DNA of 64,000 bases from Acidobacteriota bacterium (lineage in GTDB: Bacteria > Acidobacteriota > Vicinamibacteria > Vicinamibacterales > UBA2999): assembly GCA_030697165.1 (NCBI GenBank), contig JAUYQQ010000001.1, positions 1 to 64,000 of the forward strand, in the 5' to 3' direction. The position numbers were made by a program, and so were the translations under genes. Position 1 is the stretch's first letter. Every line of letters starts with the position of its first letter. The notes under the pieces were generated by a model. It did not search any database, was not told where the DNA came from, and worked only from the letters and a program-made list of their open reading frames with translations. This document shows positions 41,402 through 49,819 of this stretch, in pieces.

Positions 41402-42967
41402 TTATGCCACGGGCCGGGCCATTACCGCCCGCCAAGTCAGCTGGCGCCCCGGCGCGTCACCCGACGCCGGCCGGATCGCCGCCAGCGCGCCCCCCACCGC
41501 CAACGTTGCCGCCAGGCCAAACGTCGACGGCCACATGAAACCGATCGTGCTTTCGTAGGCAACGTAGTAGCTCACGAACGCACCGGCCACACCCGCCGCC
41601 AGCACTCCACCACTCCGCGAACGCGGGCTGAACATCGCCAGCAGGAAAATGCCGAACAGCGGACCGCTGAAGGCGTTGACCAGCTTGTTGGCGATCTCGA
41701 GCAGGCTGCCGATACGGGAGACGTTACAGGCCAGCACCGTCCCGAGTCCGCCAAAGAACACCGTGGCCACGCGCGAGGCCATCACCTGGCGCCGCTCGCC
41801 CTGGGCCGACTGCGCGCCCCGTTCCAGGTCCTTGCCGAGCCACAGCCGGTTGTAGAGGTCCACCACGGCCACCGAGCTGCAGGAATTGATGGCCGAGTCG
41901 ATGCTCGAAATCGACGCCGCCATGATCGCGGCGATCACCAACCCCACGGCCCCGGCCGGGAAGGCCAGCGACATGAAGTACGGCACCAGCTTGTCGGTCT
42001 GGAACTCCGGCGGCAACGCGCGGTTCTGGAAATACGCGAACAGGGCCAGGCCAACGAACGACAGGCCCACCATCCACAGCGCATCACCGACGGCATTGAC
42101 GACGAACGCCTGCTTGGCATCCTTGATCGATCGCGTCGTCTGCAGCCGCTGCACCATCACCTGGTCGCTCGTGTAGGTGGCCATGCGCCCGAACACCAGC
42201 GACGCCATCACCGAGATCAGCGTCAGCGGCTGCGTGAAGAAGCTCGCGATTTGATCGATCACGGTGACGGCCGCTGGATCCACGAGCGGCGGCCAGATGT
42301 CGAGCTTGCCGGCAGCGCCGGCGACAGCCAGGATCTCGAACAGACCGCCGGGCACACTGACCAACACGATCGCCACCGTCGCGACCAGGCCGCCGAACAT
42401 GATGCAGAACTGGATCACGTCGTTCCAGATCACCGCCTGGATGCCGCCGAGCATCGTGTAGAGCGTCACCACGGTGCCGACGATGATGGTGACGGTGTTG
42501 AGATCGACCTGGCCGCCGCTGGCGGCGTTGATGGCCAGGCTCGGCACATACATCGCGGTCGCCATCCAGCCGAGACGCCAGATCACGAAGATCAACGCGC
42601 CGAGCGTACGCACGCGCACGTCGAACCGCGCTTCGAGGTACTCGTACGCCGTGTAGAAATTGAGACGGTGATAAAAGGGGAAGGCTACCTTTGCGACCCA
42701 CGGATAGACGGCGAACCACGAGAACACGCCGGCGGTGAGCACGGCGCCGTACTTGATGGTGGCCGACGGCTGCATCAGGTAGTCCATGCCGCTGTTGAGC
42801 GCGGCCATCAAGGACAGGCCCACCGGCAGCCACGCCATGCTGCGGTCGGCCAGGATGAAGTGATCGAGGCTGTTCTGCCGGCGCGAGAAGTACACGCCGA
42901 CGCCCGCCATGGCCAGCAGATAGGCGGCGATGATCACCCAGTCGATGACATGAAACGACGATTGCAT
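41402..42967 (-). CDS. Sodium:solute symporter (SSS family)
   Basis: 521 residues with about 13 transmembrane helices. The SSS pattern is clear: FILADRSMAWLPVGLSLMAALNSG in helix 2 region, a GGIQAVIWNDVIQF segment, and ISSIDSAINSCSSVAVVDLY in the sodium-binding part. Substrate cannot be told; sugars, sialic acid, proline or pantothenate are known in the family. It starts 8 bases after a TATTAT box and only 21 bases from the divergent gene, likely without a leader. Confidence 0.9.
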   Translation of the reverse strand: MQSSFHVIDWVIIAAYLLAMAGVGVYFSRRQNSLDHFILADRSMAWLPVGLSLMAALNSGMDYLMQPSATIKYGAVLTAGVFSWFAVYPWVAKVAFPFYHRLNFYTAYEYLEARFDVRVRTLGALIFVIWRLGWMATAMYVPSLAINAASGGQVDLNTVTIIVGTVVTLYTMLGGIQAVIWNDVIQFCIMFGGLVATVAIVLVSVPGGLFEILAVAGAAGKLDIWPPLVDPAAVTVIDQIASFFTQPLTLISVMASLVFGRMATYTSDQVMVQRLQTTRSIKDAKQAFVVNAVGDALWMVGLSFVGLALFAYFQNRALPPEFQTDKLVPYFMSLAFPAGAVGLVIAAIMAASISSIDSAINSCSSVAVVDLYNRLWLGKDLERGAQSAQGERRQVMASRVATVFFGGLGTVLACNVSRIGSLLEIANKLVNAFSGPLFGIFLLAMFSPRSRSGGVLAAGVAGAFVSYYVAYESTIGFMWPSTFGLAATLAVGGALAAIRPASGDAPGRQLTWRAVMARPVA

Positions 42968-42974
42968 GCGACGC

Positions 42975-42981
42975 TATAATA
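42975..42981. promoter_or_regulatory. Shared divergent -10 box
   Basis: TATAATA reads TATAAT on the plus strand (8 bases before the GTG at 42989) and TATTAT on the minus strand (8 bases before the ATG at 42967). Both transcripts would be leaderless and could not be started at the same moment. Confidence 0.65.
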
Positions 42982-42988
42982 CAGGCGC

Positions 42989-44386
42989 GTGACGAGGCCC
43001 TTGCTGACGATCGGCGGCGGACTGCTGCTCGCGGTTGCCTACACCGCCTCGCCGCTCGGCCTGCTGTTCCTGGTCGCCGCGCCGCTGCTGTGCCTGCTCG
43101 CCGGGCGCGGGCTCCCCGAACACGAGCGGCGCATCCTCACCACCATCCTCGCCTCGGCGCTGGTTGCCCGGCTGCTGGCAGTGATCGCCCTGTTCGTCGT
43201 GGGCATTCCCTACCACAGCGATCTGGCGGTCGGCGCGCTCAGCGGCGACGAGGCGTACAACCTCGGGCGCGCGCTCCGCATCCGCGACATCATGCTCGGC
43301 TTCGGCGGCACCCACTACGACTACTTCGTCGCCACCGACGAGTACGGCCGCACCAGCTATCTCGAGTTGCTGACCCGGCTGCAGGTGGCCTTCGGCCCTG
43401 CCCCGTATGGCTTGCGGCTCGTCAACGCCCTGTTGTTCACGACCGGCGCCGCGGTCCTGTTCCGCACCGTCCGGCCCGCATTCGGGTTGATCCCCGCCTG
43501 CCTGGGACTCGTCGGGGTGCTGTTCCTGCCGTCGGTGTTCTACGCGTCGATCTCGTTGTTGAAGGAATCGCTCTACTTCCTGGCGACGAGCGTAGTGCTG
43601 GCGGCAGCCGTCCGCCTGCTGAGGGGCCGCGGGATTGCCGGCATGCTGCTCGCGCTCGTCGCGATGGCGGGGAGCCTGTGGGTGCTGGACGACCTTCGGC
43701 GCGGCGCCATCGTTCTGGCCACGGCCGGCATCGCCACGGCCATCGTCTTGCGACTGGCGACGGCATCGCGGCAACGGGCCGCCTGGGCCCTGGCCGGAGC
43801 GGTGATCGTCGCGGGCGTCGCGGTCACGCAGCCGCCGTTGAGCGACCGCGTACTCGGGGGCGTGACCGGGCTGGCGCGCCAGCATTCAGGCCATGTCTTC
43901 ACCGTGGGCCACGCCTACAAGTTGCTGGACGCGGGCTTCTACATGAACCCGGCCACGCCGGCGTCCTCGTCGATCACGTTGACGCCCCCGCAGGCGGTGC
44001 GCTTCGTCATGCGCGCGCTGGTGAGTTTTGTGCTCACGCCGCTGCCGTGGCAGGCGACCTCGCGCGGCGAACTGGCCTTTCTCCCCGAGCATCTGCTTTG
44101 GTATCTGTTGCTGGCGACCGTGCCCTTCGGCCTGGTCGCGGGATGGCGACGTGACCCGTTGGTCACGGCCGTCCTGATTGGATTTGTGTTGCCCACGGCG
44201 CTGGTGCTGGCCTTGACCAACGGTAATGTGGGAACGTTGCTCCGCCTTCGCGGACTGGTCACGCCGCACCTGATGTGGATCGGCGTCCTGGGAATGTGCG
44301 TGATTGGCGAAGCGCTGGTCGCACGCCGGCGCGAGACCACTGGCCGGCAGACGTGGACGCCGGCACCTGAAGGGACCGTGGCATGA
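42989..44386 (+). CDS. GT-C-like multi-span membrane protein
   Basis: 465 residues with about ten hydrophobic helices. GALSGDEAYNLGRALR (about 75-90) is the acidic first external loop common to GT-C enzymes. GTG start follows a TATAAT box by 8 bases with no ribosome site. Overlaps the next gene by 4 bases. It is a weaker match to the family than the 18-23 kb proteins; a polymerase or membrane transferase role is inferred. Confidence 0.6.
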   Translation: MTRPLLTIGGGLLLAVAYTASPLGLLFLVAAPLLCLLAGRGLPEHERRILTTILASALVARLLAVIALFVVGIPYHSDLAVGALSGDEAYNLGRALRIRDIMLGFGGTHYDYFVATDEYGRTSYLELLTRLQVAFGPAPYGLRLVNALLFTTGAAVLFRTVRPAFGLIPACLGLVGVLFLPSVFYASISLLKESLYFLATSVVLAAAVRLLRGRGIAGMLLALVAMAGSLWVLDDLRRGAIVLATAGIATAIVLRLATASRQRAAWALAGAVIVAGVAVTQPPLSDRVLGGVTGLARQHSGHVFTVGHAYKLLDAGFYMNPATPASSSITLTPPQAVRFVMRALVSFVLTPLPWQATSRGELAFLPEHLLWYLLLATVPFGLVAGWRRDPLVTAVLIGFVLPTALVLALTNGNVGTLLRLRGLVTPHLMWIGVLGMCVIGEALVARRRETTGRQTWTPAPEGTVA

Positions 44387-45438
44387 GCGTGATCGACGAA
44401 CAAGGCCGGCTGTTTGGTCGCGTCAACCTCATCGACGCCGCCGTCGCGCTGTTCATCCTGGGGCTCATTCCCCTGGCCTACGGCACGGCACTGCTGTTTC
44501 AGCCCGCGCGTCCCCGCATCGACTCGGTGACGCGGGTGGACATCTCGAACGAAGAACGCCGCATCGTCGCCGGCGGCAGCTTGCTGGCGGCGAAGCTGAA
44601 GATCAAGGGCACGGGGTTCAACCCGATGCTGCGGGCGCAGATTGGCGGAGCACCGGCTTTGGCGTTCGTGTTCGAGAATCCCAACTCCGCTGACGTGCTG
44701 GTCGGACCGATGCCGCCTGGCGCGCACGATCTTGTCCTGATGGATGGCGTACAGGAAGCCGCCCGCGCGAACGGCGCCGTGGTGATCGACAACCCGTCGA
44801 CCCGCACGCTGCATGCCGAGGGATGGCTGACCAACCTCACGCCCGAGATGGCCGATGGTTTCAAGGTCGGCACGGCCTTCGCCACCCATGAAGTCTTGAT
44901 GATTGGCCCGTCGCGACCGGCGCGGTCGCGCATTCGCATGGGGGCCATGGAGGCCGACGTGCCGATCGCGGGGCGGGTCGAGCGAGCGACGGTGCTGGCG
45001 TTGCACTGCGACCCGCAGGGCGCCGACTTCAGGACGGGTCAGGAGCCCTGCATGATCGGCGGTCAGCCGGTCGCCGGCACACCGCCGGTCACGGTCGTGC
45101 TGCCTGGCAACATCGGGTTCTCGATTGCAGAACTCTTCCCGCCCACGCCGCCGGCGCGCGGCCGGGTTGTGGTCCGGCTGGATGGCGCCGTTGACGGCAG
45201 CGTGATCAAGACTGGCGATCGCGATGCGCTGCTGGACGCTCGTGCCGCCGTGATCGTCACCTCCGGCGGGCGCGACGTCAGCGTGGAACTGGGGCTGGAT
45301 GAATCCCGCGAGGGCTGGCGCTACCGTGGCCGCCTGGTAACGCCGGGTGCGCCGTTTGTCTTCAACGCCGGCCGCTACGAGGTGCGTGGCGAGGTGCAGT
45401 CGGTCACCGCCAGCGCTCCCGCCGGAGCCAAGCCGTGA
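44383..45438 (+). CDS. DUF4330-like membrane-anchored protein with IPT/TIG-like folds
   Basis: 351 residues. The start MSVIDEQGRLFGRVNLIDAA followed by one membrane helix matches the DUF4330 opening (IDxxGRLFGKxNxID). The external part contains an IPT/TIG-like beta unit (LKIKGTGFNPMLRAQIGG, near 67-84) and other beta segments; a Cys pair (C208, C227) could form a disulfide. Role unknown; DUF4330 genes are often next to polysaccharide genes. Coupled by 4-base overlaps to genes on both sides. Confidence 0.6.
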   Translation: MSVIDEQGRLFGRVNLIDAAVALFILGLIPLAYGTALLFQPARPRIDSVTRVDISNEERRIVAGGSLLAAKLKIKGTGFNPMLRAQIGGAPALAFVFENPNSADVLVGPMPPGAHDLVLMDGVQEAARANGAVVIDNPSTRTLHAEGWLTNLTPEMADGFKVGTAFATHEVLMIGPSRPARSRIRMGAMEADVPIAGRVERATVLALHCDPQGADFRTGQEPCMIGGQPVAGTPPVTVVLPGNIGFSIAELFPPTPPARGRVVVRLDGAVDGSVIKTGDRDALLDARAAVIVTSGGRDVSVELGLDESREGWRYRGRLVTPGAPFVFNAGRYEVRGEVQSVTASAPAGAKP

Positions 45439-45818
45439 GCAGTGGCGAGTTTCCCGCACTAAGTGATGCCGCCAACCGCAGCCTACTTGTCGGGGCGGCG
45501 AAGACCGTCATCACCGTGCTGGCTGCAGCCGCGGACTCGTCCGCAACCTGGCGATGGATCAAGGGCCGGCGCGAGGCCTTCGTCCACCTGACGGCGATCG
45601 ATCGACTTCGTTGGTCAGCGATGACCCTGGGGTGGGCGATCGTTCTCTACTGGGGTGGGTTGGCGGTGATGCCGCCTTACACCGCTACCGGCCTGCCGCG
45701 ACCGTTCTTCCTTGCGCTGGTGATTATGGCCTGGCTGGTCGCGGGTAACGCCGCGACGGTCGCGCGCGCGTGGTCCACGTCTCGCGTCGCGCGGATGGTG
45801 CGTTGGCTCGTTACGTAG
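45435..45818 (+). CDS. Small membrane protein, unknown
   Basis: 127 residues with a GTG start in a 4-base overlap with the DUF4330-like gene. A soluble N-terminus is followed by two hydrophobic helices (about 58-80 and 88-108) and a basic C-terminus. No family recognised. Likely an accessory of the operon; convergent with the 45811-46755 gene by an 8-base overlap. Confidence 0.6.
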   Translation: MSSGEFPALSDAANRSLLVGAAKTVITVLAAAADSSATWRWIKGRREAFVHLTAIDRLRWSAMTLGWAIVLYWGGLAVMPPYTATGLPRPFFLALVIMAWLVAGNAATVARAWSTSRVARMVRWLVT

Positions 45819-46755
45819 CCGCTCGCTCGCCGCGCATCCGCAGGTAGAGATCGACCTGCGAGCCGGCCAGCACTAACCGCAGCAGCAGCCGCCCGAGGAT
45901 AAGGGCCTGCCCACCCACCACGAGTCGCCACAGTGTTGGCACCGATCCGCCAGGAATGAATTCGCTGGCCGCGTATCCGCCGAACAACACCGCTAGTCCC
46001 ACGCCGTTGAACAGCAGCAGCACGGCCACGGTGAACCAGCGCTGACGAACGAGCCCGGCGGCGTCGCGCACCGCCTGCGGTACTGTCGCGCGCCCGAGGA
46101 CAATCGCCAGTTTCGCGAAATCGAGTACCTGCCCCAACGTCAGCAACAGGCTGCCAAAGACCGCTGCCAGGGCCAGGCGCCAGTAGAACGCCGTGCGTTC
46201 GAGCGCACCGGCGGTCAGCCAGTCATACAGCGGTCCGAACATGGCGGCATGCAGCGTGAGGTACAGCACTAAGTACGCCAGGCCGCCGGCGATGCCGAGC
46301 CCCAACAGCGGTACGACAGACCGGCGTGACGCGGCGATGGCCGCGCGAGCGCCAATCCGGGTCCCGGCAGCCAACCGCGTGATGACACCACCCCAGACCG
46401 CGGTCCAGCACACAAAGAACACGACGATCGGCGCCAGGAGTGGCAGCGGCGGGGCCGAGCCATCGAGGACCGCGGCGAAGTTGCCGATTGGTGCGGCCAC
46501 GCCGAACACCGCGGGCGTGAGAAACCGCGCCGGGCGTGGCGCATGCACGAACACCTCGTCCATCCAATCGATGTCGGGGGCGGGCGGGTCGTTGGCCTCA
46601 ACCACCGCCGGAACATCCGGGGCGGGCAGGCTGCGCTGCAGCCATGCGCCGAGCGGAGCGGCGACGACCAGCGTGAGCGTGTAGAGGACCAGCAACGCGC
46701 CTGGTGCGCACACCACCCGCCACACGCCGCCGAACCAGGTGCGAAGGGGCAGCAT
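45811..46755 (-). CDS. Polytopic membrane protein coupled to M1-like gene
   Basis: 314 residues with about six hydrophobic segments and basic loops; a soluble loop near 45-75 (DIDWMDEVFVHAPRPA) lies on one side. Not assigned to a named family. The ATG at 46755 overlaps the TGA of the M1-like gene by one base, so the two proteins are probably made in step and may work together at the membrane. Confidence 0.62.
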   Translation of the reverse strand: MLPLRTWFGGVWRVVCAPGALLVLYTLTLVVAAPLGAWLQRSLPAPDVPAVVEANDPPAPDIDWMDEVFVHAPRPARFLTPAVFGVAAPIGNFAAVLDGSAPPLPLLAPIVVFFVCWTAVWGGVITRLAAGTRIGARAAIAASRRSVVPLLGLGIAGGLAYLVLYLTLHAAMFGPLYDWLTAGALERTAFYWRLALAAVFGSLLLTLGQVLDFAKLAIVLGRATVPQAVRDAAGLVRQRWFTVAVLLLFNGVGLAVLFGGYAASEFIPGGSVPTLWRLVVGGQALILGRLLLRLVLAGSQVDLYLRMRGERAAT

Positions 46756-48116
46756 CAGAAAAAGACCGCCGACGACAGCAGCAGGTCCTGCAGCCAGGTG
46801 GTCCAGCGGACAGCCCATGGCAGAGATGCGGCGAGTGAGGCCGGGGCCAGGGTCCGGGTGTTGTTCAGGCGATTGGCGTCGAGCAGCAGGGTGCCCGCCG
46901 GGTCGATGCGCGCCGCGGTTGCCGGCGCCGGCCCGTGGTAGACCAGCGTCTTCTCGGTGGCCCGGCCGTCCCAGTGGTCCTCGCTGTGCTGGCCATCGGC
47001 AAACTGCACTTCGATTTCGAGCGCCCGGCCCGACTCGAACGGCCCCACGGGCGCCAGGCTGGTGCCGGCAAACACGGCCTCGCCCAACCGCTGCAGCACC
47101 ACCGTCGTGCGATAGCACGAACCGGCGCCGCAGCTGCCGGTGTCATCCGGCACGCTGGTCAGGTCCGCCACCGCGTAGTCGTAGATCCACGACTGCCCAA
47201 ACGCCTGATCGACAAACCACGACAGGTCGCGGTCGGCGGCGTTGTCAAGGATCTCGAAGAACATCGCCGCGGTCATCGTCTGGCCCGCGTAGCGGCGCGC
47301 GGCGGCGCTCAGGGCGCGCTGCAGCGCCGGCCATCCCAGGTAGCGCTCGAGGGTCGTGATGGCGGCGGCGGACTTTGCCATCTGCATGGGGCGCGCGGTG
47401 GCCGAGGGATCGCGGAGGTCGACCGCCGGATGGCGCCGGAAGACAGGACGATTGATGCCGGTGGTCTGTCGATCGAGCCTGGCCGCGCGAATGGCCCACG
47501 GCACCAAGCCGCCGAACCAACGCGTCTCGAGCAGCGAATAGTTGAGGCGCTGATGGCGCCGATCGAAAATACGCTCGAGGGTGCGGCTCTGGGCGTACTC
47601 GACAAGACCGTCGGCGAGATAGCGATCGGGCATGACCACCAGCGTGCCCCACCACTGGCGGGCAATGCCGCGCGCCACCTGGGCCTCGAGGGTCAGCGAC
47701 CGCTCGGGTTGCAGCCAGCGCGCGCGAATCGGCACCACGCCGGCGATGGCCGTGGTCGTCTCGGGCGACTGCCAGGGCACATCGATGATCGTCAGGCGGT
47801 CGTATGGATAGGGCGAGAACCACGCGCTGTACTGATCGATCGCCTCGCGAGCCGCGTCGGCAATCCGGTCCGCGTGCGCGGTGTGATCGGGCTGGAGCCA
47901 GATTCTCAGTTCGCAGGTAGCTCCTGAGGCGAGGGTCAGGGGAAACTGGCGCTCGACCCACGCGCCGCCCAGCGTGGCTCGAAGCTTGTCAGCCGCCGCG
48001 GGATCGAGCGTGGGCGCTCCAACTTGCGCACCGGCCGGCGCAGCGACCGCCGACAAGGCCACCACCGCCACGACCAGGCGCCACGCGCGCGCGAAAGATT
48101 TCAGCTCGAAATACAA
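46755..48116 (-). CDS. Degenerate M1 aminopeptidase-like protein
   Basis: 453 residues with an N-terminal signal peptide (cleavage near AGA, residue 30). A gluzincin domain is recognisable from SPYPYDRLTIIDVP (near 101-114) and the block ARGIARQWWG (148-157). In active M1 enzymes the latter reads HELAHQWWG-like: here the zinc His, catalytic Glu and second His are R149, G150 and R153, and the NEG ligand Glu is ADG (D169). It cannot bind zinc in the normal way. C-terminal beta domain has a Cys pair near 330-336. Start is a TTG 7 bases after a TAGAAT box. Confidence 0.75.
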   Translation of the reverse strand: MYFELKSFARAWRLVVAVVALSAVAAPAGAQVGAPTLDPAAADKLRATLGGAWVERQFPLTLASGATCELRIWLQPDHTAHADRIADAAREAIDQYSAWFSPYPYDRLTIIDVPWQSPETTTAIAGVVPIRARWLQPERSLTLEAQVARGIARQWWGTLVVMPDRYLADGLVEYAQSRTLERIFDRRHQRLNYSLLETRWFGGLVPWAIRAARLDRQTTGINRPVFRRHPAVDLRDPSATARPMQMAKSAAAITTLERYLGWPALQRALSAAARRYAGQTMTAAMFFEILDNAADRDLSWFVDQAFGQSWIYDYAVADLTSVPDDTGSCGAGSCYRTTVVLQRLGEAVFAGTSLAPVGPFESGRALEIEVQFADGQHSEDHWDGRATEKTLVYHGPAPATAARIDPAGTLLLDANRLNNTRTLAPASLAASLPWAVRWTTWLQDLLLSSAVFF

Positions 48117-48122
48117 CGCTGC

Positions 48123-48129
48123 TATTCTA
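48123..48129. promoter_or_regulatory. Divergent -10 box between M1-like and Tat protein genes
   Basis: TATTCTA reads TATTCT on the plus strand (23 bases before the ATG at 48152) and TAGAAT on the minus strand, 7 bases before the TTG at 48116. Another case of overlapping divergent -10 elements. Confidence 0.45.
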
Positions 48130-48151
48130 ACGGCAGGTTTCCGACGCCGGT

Positions 48152-49819
48152 ATGCCTGACTTTTCCCGTCGCGACTTTCTCAAAGCTGCCACCGTCGGTG
48201 CCCTGACCACGACCGGGCTCACCGGACGCGAGGCATGGGGACAGACGCCCACCCGCGAAGTGCTCTACAACGGGATTCGGCTTGGTTCGCCGTGGCCACC
48301 CGATAATCGCTACTTCTCACCCGATCCCATCACGCCGCCGTACCTGGCAGACCCGCCGGCGGTGATCCCAATCGACCTCGGCCGGCAATTATTCGTGGAC
48401 GACTTCCTGATCGAGGAGTCATCGCTCGCGCGCACCTTCCACAAAACCCAGTATCACCCGGGCAACCCCGTGTTGCGGCCAGAGACCAAGTGGGAGTATC
48501 GCGACGAATACGCCGACCGCACTGAGACCAAGCCCAACCCGGCGGCTATGCCGTTCAGCGACGGCGTGTTCTACGACCCGGCCGATCGGCTGTTCAAGAT
48601 GTGGTACATGGGCGGCTACAGCCTGAACACCTGCCTGGCGCTGTCGAACGACGGCATCTCCTGGGAGCGTCCCGAGCTCGACGTCATCAAGGGCACGAAC
48701 ATCGTCTTGACCCATCCCCGTGATTCGAGCACGGTGTGGCTGGACCACGAGGATCGCGACGGCGGCGGGCGCTTCAAGATGGCGTTCTACAACGGCAGCG
48801 CGGGCGGGCTGCTGATGTTTACCTCTAGTGATGGCGTGCACTGGCGCCAGGTGGGCAAGTCGATCAACCGCGGCGATCGCTCGACGTTCTTCTGGAACCC
48901 CTTCAGGCAGGTCTGGGTCTTCAGCTTGCGCGACGATATCAACGGCAACGAGCGTCATCGTCGTTATTACGAGAGCCGCGATTTTGCCACGGCGCGGTGG
49001 AACGCCGGCGAACCGCCGCTGTGGATCGGCGCCGATCATCGCGATCGATGGCGGCCGGAATACAACTCGCCGCCCGAGTTGTACAACCTCGATTGCGTCG
49101 CCTACGAGAGCATCGTGCTCGGGCTCTTCACCATCTGGCACGGCGAACACAAGTATCGCGAGAAGCCCAACGACATCAGCGTCGGCTACAGCCGCGACGG
49201 CTTCCATTGGTCGCGGCCGGACCGCGAAGCCTTTATTGGTGTGTCGGAAACCGAGGGCGACTGGAACTGGGCCAACGTGCAATCGGCCGGCGGCTGTTGC
49301 CTGACCGTTGGCGACCGCCTCTACTTCTACGTCAGCGGACGCCAGGGCGAGCCCGGCACCAATCGGCCCGGCGTATGCGCCACCGGCCTGGCGACCTTGC
49401 GCCGCGACGGCTTCGCCTCGCTCAGCGACGATGTCAGGACGCCGCAACCGGTGCGGGCGCGCCAGTCGCCCCCGGGCAGCGTGACCACGCGGCCGCTCCG
49501 CTTCTCGGGCGGGAACCTCTTCGTGAATGCCGCGGTCACCGGCCAAATGCGCGTGGAAGTGCTGGACCGGGAGGGCCGCGTGATCGAGCCATTCTCCGCA
49601 GCCAAGGCGGTTCCGGTCACTGGCGATGCGACCCGGATTCCGGTGTCGTGGCAATCGGGCGCGTCGCTGAAATCGCTCGCGGGCGAGATCGTCCGCTTCC
49701 GGTTTATCCTGACGCGCGGACGGCTGTATTCTTTCTGGGTGAGCGCCTCGGCCACCGGTGCCAGTGGCGGGTATGTCGCGGCCGGCGGCCCCGGCTTCCG
49801 CGCCGGCCGTGACGTGTGA
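48152..49819 (+). CDS. Tat-exported five-bladed beta-propeller, GH32/GH43-like
   Basis: 555 residues. SRRDFLKAA (5-13) is a twin-arginine signal. The rest has repeats of beta-propeller type: DGVFYDPADRLFKMWYMGG, ISWERP, SSDGVHWRQ, SRDGFHWSRP, which are typical of GH43/GH32-like sugar-active or sugar-binding folds. A C-terminal beta-sandwich (about 440-545; MRVEVLDREGRVIEPF) follows. Acidic residues are many, but the catalytic triad is not fixed from sequence alone. Exported folded, perhaps to work on glycans. The next gene overlaps by 4 bases. Confidence 0.75.
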   Translation: MPDFSRRDFLKAATVGALTTTGLTGREAWGQTPTREVLYNGIRLGSPWPPDNRYFSPDPITPPYLADPPAVIPIDLGRQLFVDDFLIEESSLARTFHKTQYHPGNPVLRPETKWEYRDEYADRTETKPNPAAMPFSDGVFYDPADRLFKMWYMGGYSLNTCLALSNDGISWERPELDVIKGTNIVLTHPRDSSTVWLDHEDRDGGGRFKMAFYNGSAGGLLMFTSSDGVHWRQVGKSINRGDRSTFFWNPFRQVWVFSLRDDINGNERHRRYYESRDFATARWNAGEPPLWIGADHRDRWRPEYNSPPELYNLDCVAYESIVLGLFTIWHGEHKYREKPNDISVGYSRDGFHWSRPDREAFIGVSETEGDWNWANVQSAGGCCLTVGDRLYFYVSGRQGEPGTNRPGVCATGLATLRRDGFASLSDDVRTPQPVRARQSPPGSVTTRPLRFSGGNLFVNAAVTGQMRVEVLDREGRVIEPFSAAKAVPVTGDATRIPVSWQSGASLKSLAGEIVRFRFILTRGRLYSFWVSASATGASGGYVAAGGPGFRAGRDV

